Positions 46,259 through 55,534 of a stretch of DNA of 64,000 bases are shown one piece after another. How positions within the stretch are numbered: the stretch's first letter is position 1; each line of letters starts with the position of its first letter. The translations under genes were made by a program, and so were the position numbers. Origin of the DNA: Sequoia sempervirens (lineage: Eukaryota; Streptophyta; Pinopsida; Cupressales; Cupressaceae); the NCBI GenBank assembly GCA_007258455.2, contig VDFB02252616.1, positions 122,469,394-122,533,393 of the forward strand. The letters run 5' to 3'. Below the pieces are notes generated by a model, which was not told the DNA's origin, did not search any database, and was given only the letters and a program-made list of their open reading frames with translations.

Positions 46259-47690
46259 AGAAAACAATTGGTTTAGATGAAAGTATTTAGAAATACAAAG
46301 AATGGTTGGTTAAGAAGGGTTACTCTCAAGTTGAGGGTGTTGATTATGGTGAGATATTTTCTCATATTACAAAAATGACATCCATTAGATTTTTTCTTTC
46401 TATTGCTGCTACTTTTGATTTAGAGGTTGAGAAAATGAATGTGAAAATAGTTTTCCTTCACGGTGATTTGGAGGAGGATATTTAAATGACATAACCAGAG
46501 CACTGCATGGTGAAAGGTAAAAGTAAATTGGTTTGCAAATTGAAGAAACCTTTGTATGGCTTAAAACAAAGTCCTAGGATTTGGTACCAAAAATTTGATA
46601 CATATGTGTTGAGTTTGGGATTTGAGCATTCTAAATCAAATCATTGTGTTTATTATAAAACTAATGGTTATAATTTTCTATTTATTTCATTATATGTTGA
46701 TGATATGTTATTTATTGGCCAAGGGAAAGGCATGATTTCATAACTTAAATCTCAACTTGCTACTAAATTTGAAATGAAAGATCATGGTACAGCTAAACAC
46801 ATTCTTGGGATGGAAATTAAAAGAGATAGAGTGAATAGAAAGCTATGGCTCAGAAAAATTAAGTATGTGAATTCAATTTTGTAGAGGTTCGATATGTAGG
46901 ATTGCAGACCATTGTGTGTTCCTATTTCAGTTGGAACAAAGTTATCTATTTCATATTGTCCAACATCCCCATCGGAGATGGAAGACATGAGTAGAGTGCC
47001 TTACTAGAGTGTGTTTTGAAGTTTGATGTATGCTATGGTCTGTACTAGACTAGACATTGCCCAAGCAGTGGGAGTTCTTTCCAGATATATGTCTAATTTT
47101 GGTAGAGTTCATTGGTATGCAATTAAAAGAGTCTTCAAATATTTGTAGGGTACCTTAGATTTTTCCTAATGTTATCATAGTAATGTGGATGAAGATGATA
47201 TTTCCCTTGATATTCATGGTTATGTGGATTCAAACTAGGTGGGTGATGTTGATAGTAGAAAATCCACCAGTGCTTATGTTTTTACTTTATTTGGTGGTGC
47301 AATTAGTTGGATGAGTAAGTGAAAGGTTGTGGTTTCTTTTTCCACTATTGAAGTAGAGTATATGATAGATACTTATGCTTGTAAAGAATCCATTTGGATT
47401 AAGAGACTATGTTTAGATATTGGAAGAAAAAAAGGTGCAATGACAATTTATTGTGATAGTCAAAGTACAATATGTCTAGCCAAGAACCCGACATTTCATG
47501 CCAGGACCAAGCACATTGATGTAAAATATCTTTTTTTAGAGATATGGTCCAAGATGGTATGGTGAAGCTGGTTAAGGTAGAGAATTTGATGAATGTTTCT
47601 AATTCTTTAACTAAGCATATGAGAACATAGAAGTTTAGATGGTGTTTAGAGACTATGGGCCATTTGGACCCTAGCAATTAAAGAGATGAT
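46259..47690 (+). pseudogene. Outer copia reverse transcriptase and RNase H
   Basis: The frame resumes mid-RT: GLDESI, stop, KYKEWLVKKGYSQVEGVDYG, then TSIRFFLSIAATFDLEVEKM, LKKPLYGLKQSPRIWYQKFD and the intact catalytic YVDDMLFIG near 46700. Next come KDHGTAKHILGMEIKRD and RLDIAQAVGVLSRYMSNFGR. RNase H follows: GYVDSN, STSAYVFTLFGGAISWMSK, STIEVEYMIDTYACKESIWI, IYCDSQSTICLAKNPTFHAR and TKHIDVKY. More than ten stops and one frameshift near 47540 are present. The end SNSLTKHMRT and ETMGHLDPSN precedes the polypurine tract. Confidence 0.93.
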
Positions 47691-47739
47691 GTTTACACCC
47701 TCATGTTGCTCTTGCAAGGTGTTTGACAAGTGGTAGATT

Positions 47740-48361
47740 TATTGGGAAAACGTGTCTCAATGTTGCAATTATATGCGGTTTATTTTTGATAGGATCTATA
47801 TATATTTATACATGTTTCCTAGTTACATAGGTGTATACAATGGTAGCATGGAGCAAAATGTGAGCATGTTAAATTTTTCATGAAACTTTTAGAATGACCA
47901 GGATACATTAAATAAAGGATATATTGTAAATCTGGATAGTTCGTTACTAGGTTTTAGATCTAATGGTAGATATTTTGTTGGCTTGCCTTGCCCTATAATG
48001 TAACTCTATTTTATGAGGGTATTGTATTACTACTATGGTAGTGATTGTGATGATTTTTGAGAGTCTGATAGCGGTTGTATTGTCTCTTGATCTCTAAGTG
48101 ATGATACTCCTGTGAGAAGCTTGCTTTGCAAGTATATTGTAATCTTTGTGATTTACTGAATAATATATTGGGAAGCTTTTGGAGTGGGGTTTTTCTCTCA
48201 AAATTGTTTTCCCCATGTAAATCACTCTGTCGTGGTATGCATGATATTTATGTTTATTTATATTTAAGTTTTTGTAACTATTAAAGATTTGTAAAAGTTT
48301 TACATTATTCTCCTCTCAAGATTAGTGTAGGAAGTTGTTCCACTACCTTAGCTTCCTTACA
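47740..48361 (+). repeat. 3' LTR of the outer copia element (622 bp)
   Basis: Aligned to 38343-38976 from TATTGGGAAAACGTGTCTC (TG mutated to TA) to CTTCCTTACA. Small indels make it 12 bases shorter. The two LTRs differ at many sites by eye, so the insertion is old. Confidence 0.95.
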
Positions 48362-48366
48362 TTTCT
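48362..48366. repeat. Target-site duplication TTTCT (right)
   Basis: Matches 38338-38342 and directly follows the 3' LTR; LINE coding sequence continues from here. Confidence 0.9.
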
Positions 48367-49500
48367 TTGGTCAGGAAATAAGGAGAAATCCATAATTTCC
48401 ATTGTCATCTAGGAGAAAGTTTGTTCTCCTAAAAAGTACGGAGGGATTGGGATTAGAAGATTAAAAGAGTTTAATAAGGCCTTGATGAGAAAAATGCGAT
48501 GGATTTTTATCCAAGGTAAAGGACTGGTCCTACATCCTCCATGTTAAAAAAATAGGGAATGACTCCAAAGCAGTTTGCTACTTAACCAAGAATTCCCAAG
48601 GGGATCTGATTTTTGGAATAATATATTCTAAAAACTCAAAACTTCTTGCTTCAAAGTGTCAAAAGGAAAGTGGGGGATGTGAGTTCCATTAATTTATGGC
48701 AGGAAGTGTGGGGTATGGTTCATAAGATTTCCTTGGTGGTTGATTATGTTCTAATCAAATAGGACCTTCTATCTCTCTATGGGACTTTTGTCTATGGGAA
48801 TATTAATTGGGATGTTCTAGTATCTTCAATTCCCTCAATTCTATTTTGGGAGACTATTGTCTTTCTATTCAAGGTGGTGTTGATTGGATTTGGTGTGACA
48901 ACCCCTTTAGGGCCTATTTTGGTTAAATATTTTTACAACATATTGGCTTCCACCCCTATTGTGGATCAAAATTTTAGTTGGTCTACAATCTAGTTCTCCA
49001 AAATAATTCCTAAAGTTAATTGTTTTTGGTGGGTTGTGTTACATGGTAGAATCTTAACCATTGATGTTCTTAATAAAAAAAGGATTCCAATTTCTATTAA
49101 CAAATGTATTATTTTCCTTTCTACTGAAGAGTCAATTAATCATCTGCTTGGTCATTGTCCCTTTGCTTGGGAGGTCTAGTCCTTGACCTTGCAAAACCTT
49201 CTTTTAGATTGGATGTTCCCTTATGACCCGAAAGACCTAGTGAGCTAGTGGAATTTTTCCCCTTTCTCATCCTATTATCAAGTAGCTTTGGAATCATGTC
49301 CCTCGTATGGTTTGTTTGCACCTATGGAATGAATGTAATAATATAATATTTAGGGAAAAATAGAGTAGTGTTGAGGTTTTTATAGCATAAAGAAACATAT
49401 GGTTGAGAATTTGAACTTGAAATCATTTTTCTTCTCTAATTCCATGCCTAATTATTTAGACTTTAGAATTAAACATAATTGGGGGCTTAACTTGGACCTA
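48367..49500 (+). pseudogene. LINE ORF2 C-terminal region with zf-RVT domain
   Basis: Continues the LINE at 38337. WSGNKEKSIISIVIWEKVCS and PKKYGGIGIRRLKEFNKALM belong to the post-thumb region of plant LINE RT. Then VNCFWWVVLHGRILTIDVLN and STEESINHLLGHCPFAWEV match the zinc-binding zf-RVT domain (the normal spacing has C..C..H..C). Several stops and frameshifts are present. RNase H follows directly. Confidence 0.85.
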
Positions 49501-49544
49501 ACCAATATCATCTAGAACAATATTTATAGAAGGAAAATGACCTT

Positions 49545-49998
49545 TTGGAGGCCCCCCTAGAGGAATGGGTCAAATTGAATTTCAATGAATTTTCTATAGG
49601 AAATCTTGGTATGGCTACGATTGGTGGTCTAATTAGAGACCGCAATGGGAAGTGTATTGATGACTATGCAAAATGTATAGGTATTGATACTAGTGTTAAA
49701 GCGGAAGTTGTGGCTGCCTATAGAGGAATTAAGAGGCTAAAATATTTGGGTTTGGAATGTGTCATGATTGAGGGCGATTCAAAACTTATTGTGGATTTCC
49801 TAAATGGCTTATCTAAGCCCCCTTGGAATATCAGTAGCTTTATTCTAGACTCTAAATGGGTGCTTTCTTCTATGGTGGGTGTCTCTATTTCCCATATCTA
49901 TAGAAAAGTAAATAACTCTACTGATGAAATATCCAACATGGGGCTCTCCTTTCTCCTTTGTCAATTTTGGAGATTTGACAATATTATGACTCATATAT
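49545..49998 (+). pseudogene. LINE RNase H domain
   Basis: A 151-codon open frame shows the RVT_3-type RNase H found at the end of many plant LINEs. It includes WVKLNFNEFSIGNLGMATIG (normally NFDGA, so the first catalytic Asp is replaced), GGLIRDRNGKCIDDYAK, VKAEVVAAYRGIKRLKYLGL (the AE catalytic Glu present) and IEGDSKLIVDFLNGL (the GDS Asp present). It ends with SISHIYRKVNNSTDEISNMG. It is the best preserved piece of this LINE and ends near the LINE 3' end; no poly-A tail is clear. Confidence 0.85.
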
Positions 49999-49999
49999 A

Positions 50000-50236
50000 A
50001 GGACTAGATGGCTAAAGACCATATGGGTGGGGCTCCTTTCAATCTTCAATGATGATGCTATTTTCTTTGCTTTATGTAGGTTTCTCTATTGCTATGGTTA
50101 GGTTGTTGGTCTCGCATTCCATTTTGAATTTAAATTTGATTTGTAACATCTATAGTATGATGTGTCATATAAGACAAACTTGTTTAATTTTAAATTTAAA
50201 TTTTAATCTCAACATTCTCAAGATGACATATCATAA
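50000..50236 (+). other. LINE 3' end and short spacer
   Basis: The LINE presumably ends within this interval. TTTAAATTTAAATTTTAAT near 50190 is AT-rich but not a plain poly-A tail. Confidence 0.35.
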
Positions 50237-52610
50237 ATGGTTGGAATTTTTTCAGAAAGTAACTTGGGTAGAAATTATGGTGGTAAGGTGGCGAGCCACG
50301 TGGTTTGGGTGATGGAGGCATGTTTGTATACCTTGCATGCTTATCTGGGTCTAGCTCAAGGTGTGAGGTGTAATAATTATAGCAAGAAGGATGAATTTGA
50401 TGTGGGGTGGATGATGTTAGCCTTGGTTGGTTTTATTACCTTATACACCTTTGTGACTTTGCATTGTCATTTCCATGATTTTAAATTGATGGGGGAATTA
50501 ATGGGAAGGCATATAATGACTTGGGATACTGCTATTTATTATCTTTTGATAAGTCCTTTATGGACTTATGCTCTAACTTATTTCTTCCTTGAGTTGTATT
50601 GTTTTATCAATGATGTGATTTTTGAGGGAAGTATGAATGACGTTACTATATATCCTATCTCCCATGAAGCCAAGGATTCAAAACTTAATTCCATCATGAT
50701 AGATAATCCCAATGTCTCCTCTTTGTTGTGCCTTCATATGTTTCCTAAGCCACAATTTTTTAGATGTCATTTGAATTAGAGTTTGAGTTACTATTGGTTC
50801 CTTATTTTAATCATTATTGATTGTTGCATCTACTATCACACAGATTGTAGGTTTTCAAATTGGGTTGCTAAGTTTTGAGGGAATTCTATCCACCCTCCAA
50901 CTTACATCCTGACTCCTACTAGATATTTTTTGGATGTTGTGTGAGGATAACTCCCTGTTAGTGAGGTATTATATGCTATTTTTCTACCAAACCATGGCAA
51001 CAACTATATTATTGCCTCTTTTTTTAAATTTTTACCCACTAATTCAACTATAGAGAAAGGAAATTTTTCTTTCTTCTTCCATTGCCACTATAACTCCATG
51101 GGGAGTCCCAAAAAAGGGTTAGAACCATTATCTTGTGTTCCTTTATAGAAGACTGATGAGCTCTAGAAGCTCTTCAAGGAGGCTAGTATGATTCCATTAT
51201 TTATGGAGATGTGTGGATATAATGATGACATTACTGCTAAGTTTTACAATTCATGGAAAGAGAATAGAGTTTAGATTGGTAGTATAGGGTTTGAAGTGTC
51301 CCCCATGTTGATTGTGGCTGTCATGGGTCTTCAATATAGTGGCCTAAGGGTGTCCAAACTAAGCAATGGAAATTACCAAAGGTTTATGGAAAACTCTCTT
51401 GAAGGTGATGAGAAGCTAGAGAGATATCAAAATGGCTATAACCGAGAGTGCCTCTCGGTTCCTTACTGGGTCATTCACCACTATCCACGAGTACCATTTT
51501 CCCTTTCTATGTCATATACATAGGAACGAGAAAATTAACATACCTTTCTTTCTTTTTTTTCCTTTAATTTTTTGTAAAGCGAAGGACACCTTGCCCCCTC
51601 TCTACCAAGGTTTGATAGAATGTCATTATAATTATGTTGCTACTATTACCCCATTGTCGAGACCTAGTGGTATCCCTACTGGTCTTGTTGCCCCTATTTC
51701 TCATGCAGAACCCCTCCATGGCCCTTCTTTGGCTATTTCTTTCAGTGAGGGTACCTCCCCTATGAGACTTCCAACCAAAAAACCTCTTGTTGTTACTTTC
51801 AATTTAAAAAAATATTCAATTAAGGGCCTTCTTACCAAGGGAAGCACTTTTGTAACTCAAAACCTGAAAGGAAAAGAGTCTTGGATTAACCCTCTGGGTA
51901 ACTCTGGCACCAAAAGGAAAGCATTTGACAATCTTGAACCCAAAAAAATGCCAAAAAATCCACCATTGAAATTAGAGATGAGGAGGAGTAAGGTAAATTG
52001 GATGATTCTAGTAGTAGGATGGGTGAGAGGAGGTCAACTAAGTTTGTTGGCCAGTTTTCCAAAGGGAAGAAACTTTGTTTCAAAGAGTTTGGGGATGACC
52101 TCGAAGAGGATTCTTTGCCTCCCATTAATTTGAGTAAAAAGGAGCTATCAGGTATGTTGGGAGATCTTTTAGATGATTCTACTAGTAGTGAACAAGATGA
52201 AGAAATGGTTGGTGATGATCAATTGGTGGAAATGGTTGGTGATGATCAATTGGTGGTTGAAGATTTGTAGGATGAGGAAGAGGAAGGGATTTGGAATATT
52301 GAATGTGAAATTGAGGAAGTGGTTAGGGAATTCATGAAGGGGTTGGATGATCAACTAGCTTGAAGAAAAAGATTGGGTGATGCTAGATAGTTTTAGTCCC
52401 CTAGATCCCTATGCTTCTCAAATCTATGAGATTTAGTAGAAATTGGACAAGATGGACATGACCAACAAATTAATGGTTATTACTTTGGGCATAATGTGTA
52501 AGGCCATCTTTTGTGTGGTGAGTGGGGTGTCTAAGGCCAGTGATTTTTCAGTGGATAATATTCACCATTTGGCTAATAGTTCAAGTTGTAACATGACTTG
52601 AATCGCCACA
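50237..52610 (+). pseudogene. Long decayed reading frame, family not recognised
   Basis: One frame runs from about 50237 to 51523 with about seven stops. Its first part is hydrophobic (WMMLALVGFITLYTFVTLHC, LLISPLWTYALTYFFLELYC). Next are PPTYILTPTRYFLDVV, YNDDITAKFYNSWKE, IGSIGFEVSPMLIVAVMGLQ and EGDEKLERYQNGYNRECLSV. A second frame (51432-51985) gives KDTLPPLYQGLIECHYNYVA, and a third returns to acidic text (FGDDLEEDSLPPINLSKKEL, then EMVGDDQLV twice). The last readable stretch is PLDPYASQIYEI and MTNKLMVITLGIMCKAIFCV to about 52600. It looks like the unassigned N-terminal or extra frame of a large plant retroelement. No catalytic motif is visible. Confidence 0.5.
52202..52255 (+). repeat. 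27-bp exact tandem duplication
   Basis: GAAATGGTTGGTGATGATCA plus ATTGGTG occurs at 52202 and 52229. It keeps the frame and doubles the peptide EMVGDDQLV. Confidence 0.95.
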
Positions 52611-52786
52611 TTTTTACAAAACATTATTTTACTCTTATTTAAATCACTAAATAATTTATTTTTTAAAACTTTTTATCTCAAAAAATTTCCACAATATTTG
52701 GTACATGATTAGATTATATTTTCTAAATTTTATAAGTTATAGAAGAAATCTAAATTAATTTGCCAATAGTATATCATAACTGGTAG

Positions 52787-53855
52787 TTTCTTTAGGGTCA
52801 TTTTTTTAGTATTTAGTTGCCACCATTGATATTAAAATATAATCTAATGACCCACCTTTATATTTCACAAGGTAAAATGTACCCAAGATGTACTACTCTT
52901 GGCCAAATGGTATGTGCAAGATCTTCATGGAAAAAATAGGCCCTTAACTGGCAAAAAATTCAGAAAAATTAGAGTTAGGAAACTTGACGTAAAAATTTGA
53001 ATAAGTTATCTATATTATTTCAAAAATATGTAAGAATAGAATCTGTAGAAAATTGAATGTCATTTCTAAACTACTAGGTTTGTGTAAAAAAAAATCTTTT
53101 TGGTGAAAATTTGAAATTTCAATGTAGTAGTACTTAAATTTTAGGGAAAAAATAAGAAGTAGGTGTCTGACTGATCACCTAACCACAATAAAATGATAAT
53201 ATTTTTTTATAATATTTTAGATATAAGTGGGGACTCATGTCTTCGATGTGATGCATATTTTTGTAATTTTTAGTAAATAATTAATTATGAATTTTTATTA
53301 CAACTTTAAAAATATGAAAACTCTTATGTCTACCTTAACTTGGTCAAAACTTCATGAAATTCATTTTTCCTTTTTGAAATCCCATTTGTATGCAAAGCAT
53401 AGAGATGTGACACATGTTTTGGATTCAAAATGTGATGGCGTTCGAAAGCTATAGATTTTTTTCAATCAACCTATCAATGTGGACTTTAGTCGTAATTTGA
53501 ATAGAAAATGAATAATAACTACTTATTGAATTCAAAGTAAAACATAATTTATAATGGCAGAAAGTTGAGAATCTCCTTTAAAAACCCTTTTCATTTCAAC
53601 AATTTTAGGTAAAAAAAATTGTTAGCCACATACCCATCATATTGCCACTTTTTGGCCCATCATGATCCTACACATACCCCAAAATTTCTTTTCGATTGTT
53701 GATCTCAAGATCAATGATCCAAAATAAATTTTGAGCCCCATGACCATTACATCTCGAGTACATTTTACCTTGCGAAATACAAAGAGGGTCTTTATACTAT
53801 AATTTAAATCAATGGTGGTAACTAAATATAATAGAGTCTACCCCTTAAACCCATT
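52787..53855. mobile_element. Long-inverted-repeat (fold-back) element with a nested TIR element
   Basis: The left arm (about 52806-52903, with TTGCCACCATTGAT, CACAAGGTAAAATGTACCC and AAGATGTACTA) reappears inverted at about 53745-53835 (TACATCTCGAGTACATTTTA, CCTTGCGAAATACAAAG, ATCAATGGTGGTAACTAAAT). Arms are about 85-100 bases and roughly three quarters identical by eye. The loop consists mostly of G4a copy 5, so the fold-back existed first. Outer ends and target duplication were not resolved. Confidence 0.7.
52908..53679 (+). mobile_element. TIR element, family G4a copy 5 (772 bp)
   Basis: The left end is TGGTATGTGCAAGATCTTCA (first G mutated to T); the right end is ATGATCCTACACATACCC. CAAA flanks it exactly at 52904-52907 and 53680-53683. 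The interior follows copies 1 and 4 in the same orientation (AAATAGGCCCTTAACTGGC near the left, TTGCCACTTTTTGGCCC near the right). No coding sequence. Confidence 0.9.
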
Positions 53856-54112
53856 GATCATTTGCACCCTCAAGCCTCTACTTTTCCATAAGAATTAGTT
53901 TTTTTAAATGGAAGAGTTCACCATAATAATTCATGAATTTTCCTATTATTTTCCAAACTTTGCCAAGATTTTCTATAAAATTTTAATGATTTAAAAAAAA
54001 TTCCAATAAAATTCATATTTTTTTGAAAAAACGAAAAGATTCGCCAATAGAAATTAATATTTTTTCCTAATAAAATGAAAGATTCACCAATATTTTATAT
54101 ATTTTCCTAAGG
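53856..54112. other. AT-rich spacer
   Basis: TTTTCCTAATAAAATGAAAGATTCACCAATA-type text repeats loosely two to three times between 54015 and 54110. No gene. Confidence 0.4.
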
Positions 54113-54440
54113 GGAGGTTTCTTAAAGTTATCATCGACTAAGGCTGGGAAAGGTTGTGAGAAGCAACAAGCCTCTCAGGTTGTGGAGGAGCAACTAGATC
54201 AATGGAATAGTATAGTGGGATGATGGAACAACTTGAGAATGAATGGAACCTTATCTTCTTTCTGAAGGAATAATTGGGTCCGTTGGTTGTTTTTACTGTA
54301 ACTAGGTTGGTCTTCTAATCTACCTATGGAATTCCAAATTCCAATCAAGGGCAGCTCGAAGGACCTGGACCAACTGACGAGGATTTTAAAGACCTCCTAC
54401 ACTTTGGGCTCTGCAAGACCCAGTAGGTTGATCCCTTAAT
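54113..54440 (+). other. Coding-like remnant, possibly the end of the 50.2-kb frame
   Basis: The phrases EEQLDQWNSIVG, MMEQLENEWNLIFFLKE and PTDEDFKDLLHFGLCKT are protein-like but lie in different frames with stops. This would be the C-terminal part of the 50237-52610 frame, displaced by the fold-back element. Unproven. Confidence 0.25.
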
Positions 54441-55534
54441 GTGTTTATGACCTCTGCACCATTATCATAAATAACATTAACAACAACAAATAATCTCATT
54501 TAATAGCTCAACATAATAGGATAATACTAAATAAAATTGGTTGTTCATCAATAATATCAACTATTTGGACAATGAGATAATTACAACACATTTCTCAGTA
54601 TAAAATAGTCATTGATTTGCAATTTGTAGCAACCTCTAGGTAAAGAAAAAAAAATACTAAACCATACGAATTAGTACAACTTAGATTAGTGCCATATATC
54701 CATTGGGGGAGTCAAAGTCATAAGAATTTAAGGGTTTATGATAGATTTAACACAGCATATAAGATCCTTGATGAACATTGCTTTACAATCTCATCAACAT
54801 GTATTCTAACCCAATACTACTTATCAGATTCTCATACAAAACATATTGATCTACAATTCCCATTTAAGAATTTTAATTAATTCCTTGAATTAAAGCTAGA
54901 ACAAGAATCATACACACCACAAAAGTGAGAAGAACGACCACAAAAGTGAGAAGAACGAGATAACCCTTGATCATCTTATTCAAAATTCAGATATGCATGT
55001 ACGATGGAGACACATGAGTTTGAATTAATCATTTCAATTCAAATGCTAGTATTGTCATACAACATCAAATCCTCATGAATTCAAAACCTACTACAGAATG
55101 ACTCAAAACCTGAATTTCATTTTCTCTAAAAAACCATTGAACTTTACAATTTTCTCTGCACTTCACCTAGACTCGACCTAAAAGATATCCCACTTGCTAA
55201 CCTGTACTTCTAGCCTTGAAATAAGTCTTATAGAACAGAAGGAGAAAACAAGCATCGAGCCAGAAAGCACACGTGTCACCAACCAATTGGACCGCTTCAT
55301 GACATTCCAAAAATTTGTTACAACAACAAATTCCCTAGAGAATCATTTTGTTCATTGTACCTACTGAGAATGGTTGATGCAGCAACAAAACTAGAATCTA
55401 TTATAACCGCAACAGCTAACTTGTCAACTATTAACAATCAACTCCTTACCACTCCTCCTCAGTTAAATATACACTTACCCACTTCTAGTAATCCTCATCA
55501 GTTGGCCAATCAAAATTTATTACCTCATTCACCT
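54441..55534. other. Unassigned stretch
   Basis: CCACAAAAGTGAGAAGAACGA is doubled at about 54917 and 54938. The open frame at 55355-55537 has no motif. Confidence 0.4.

Larger units (their letters stand above)
38343..48361 (+). mobile_element. Outer copia retrotransposon nested in a LINE
   Basis: The order is 5' LTR, primer site, gag and protease start, then a 6.2-kb block containing a second, reversed copia element, then reverse transcriptase, RNase H, polypurine tract (AAGTGGTAGATT at 47729-47740) and 3' LTR. The integrase and the rest of protease are missing at the inner junction. The element is 10,019 bp including the insert; without it the remains are about 3.8 kb, shorter than the roughly 5 kb usual for copia. 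The flanking TTTCT duplication shows it entered an existing LINE. Confidence 0.95.

Noticed and set aside
51886..52125. Minus-strand frame of 79 codons
   Set aside because: Antisense shadow of the acidic plus-strand frame at 51998-52270.
51432..52133. Treating the 233-codon frame as an intact gene
   Set aside because: Its first part is a frame shadow of 51296-51523 and its last part a shadow of 51998-52270; only about 51540-51985 looks real, as part of a larger decayed frame.
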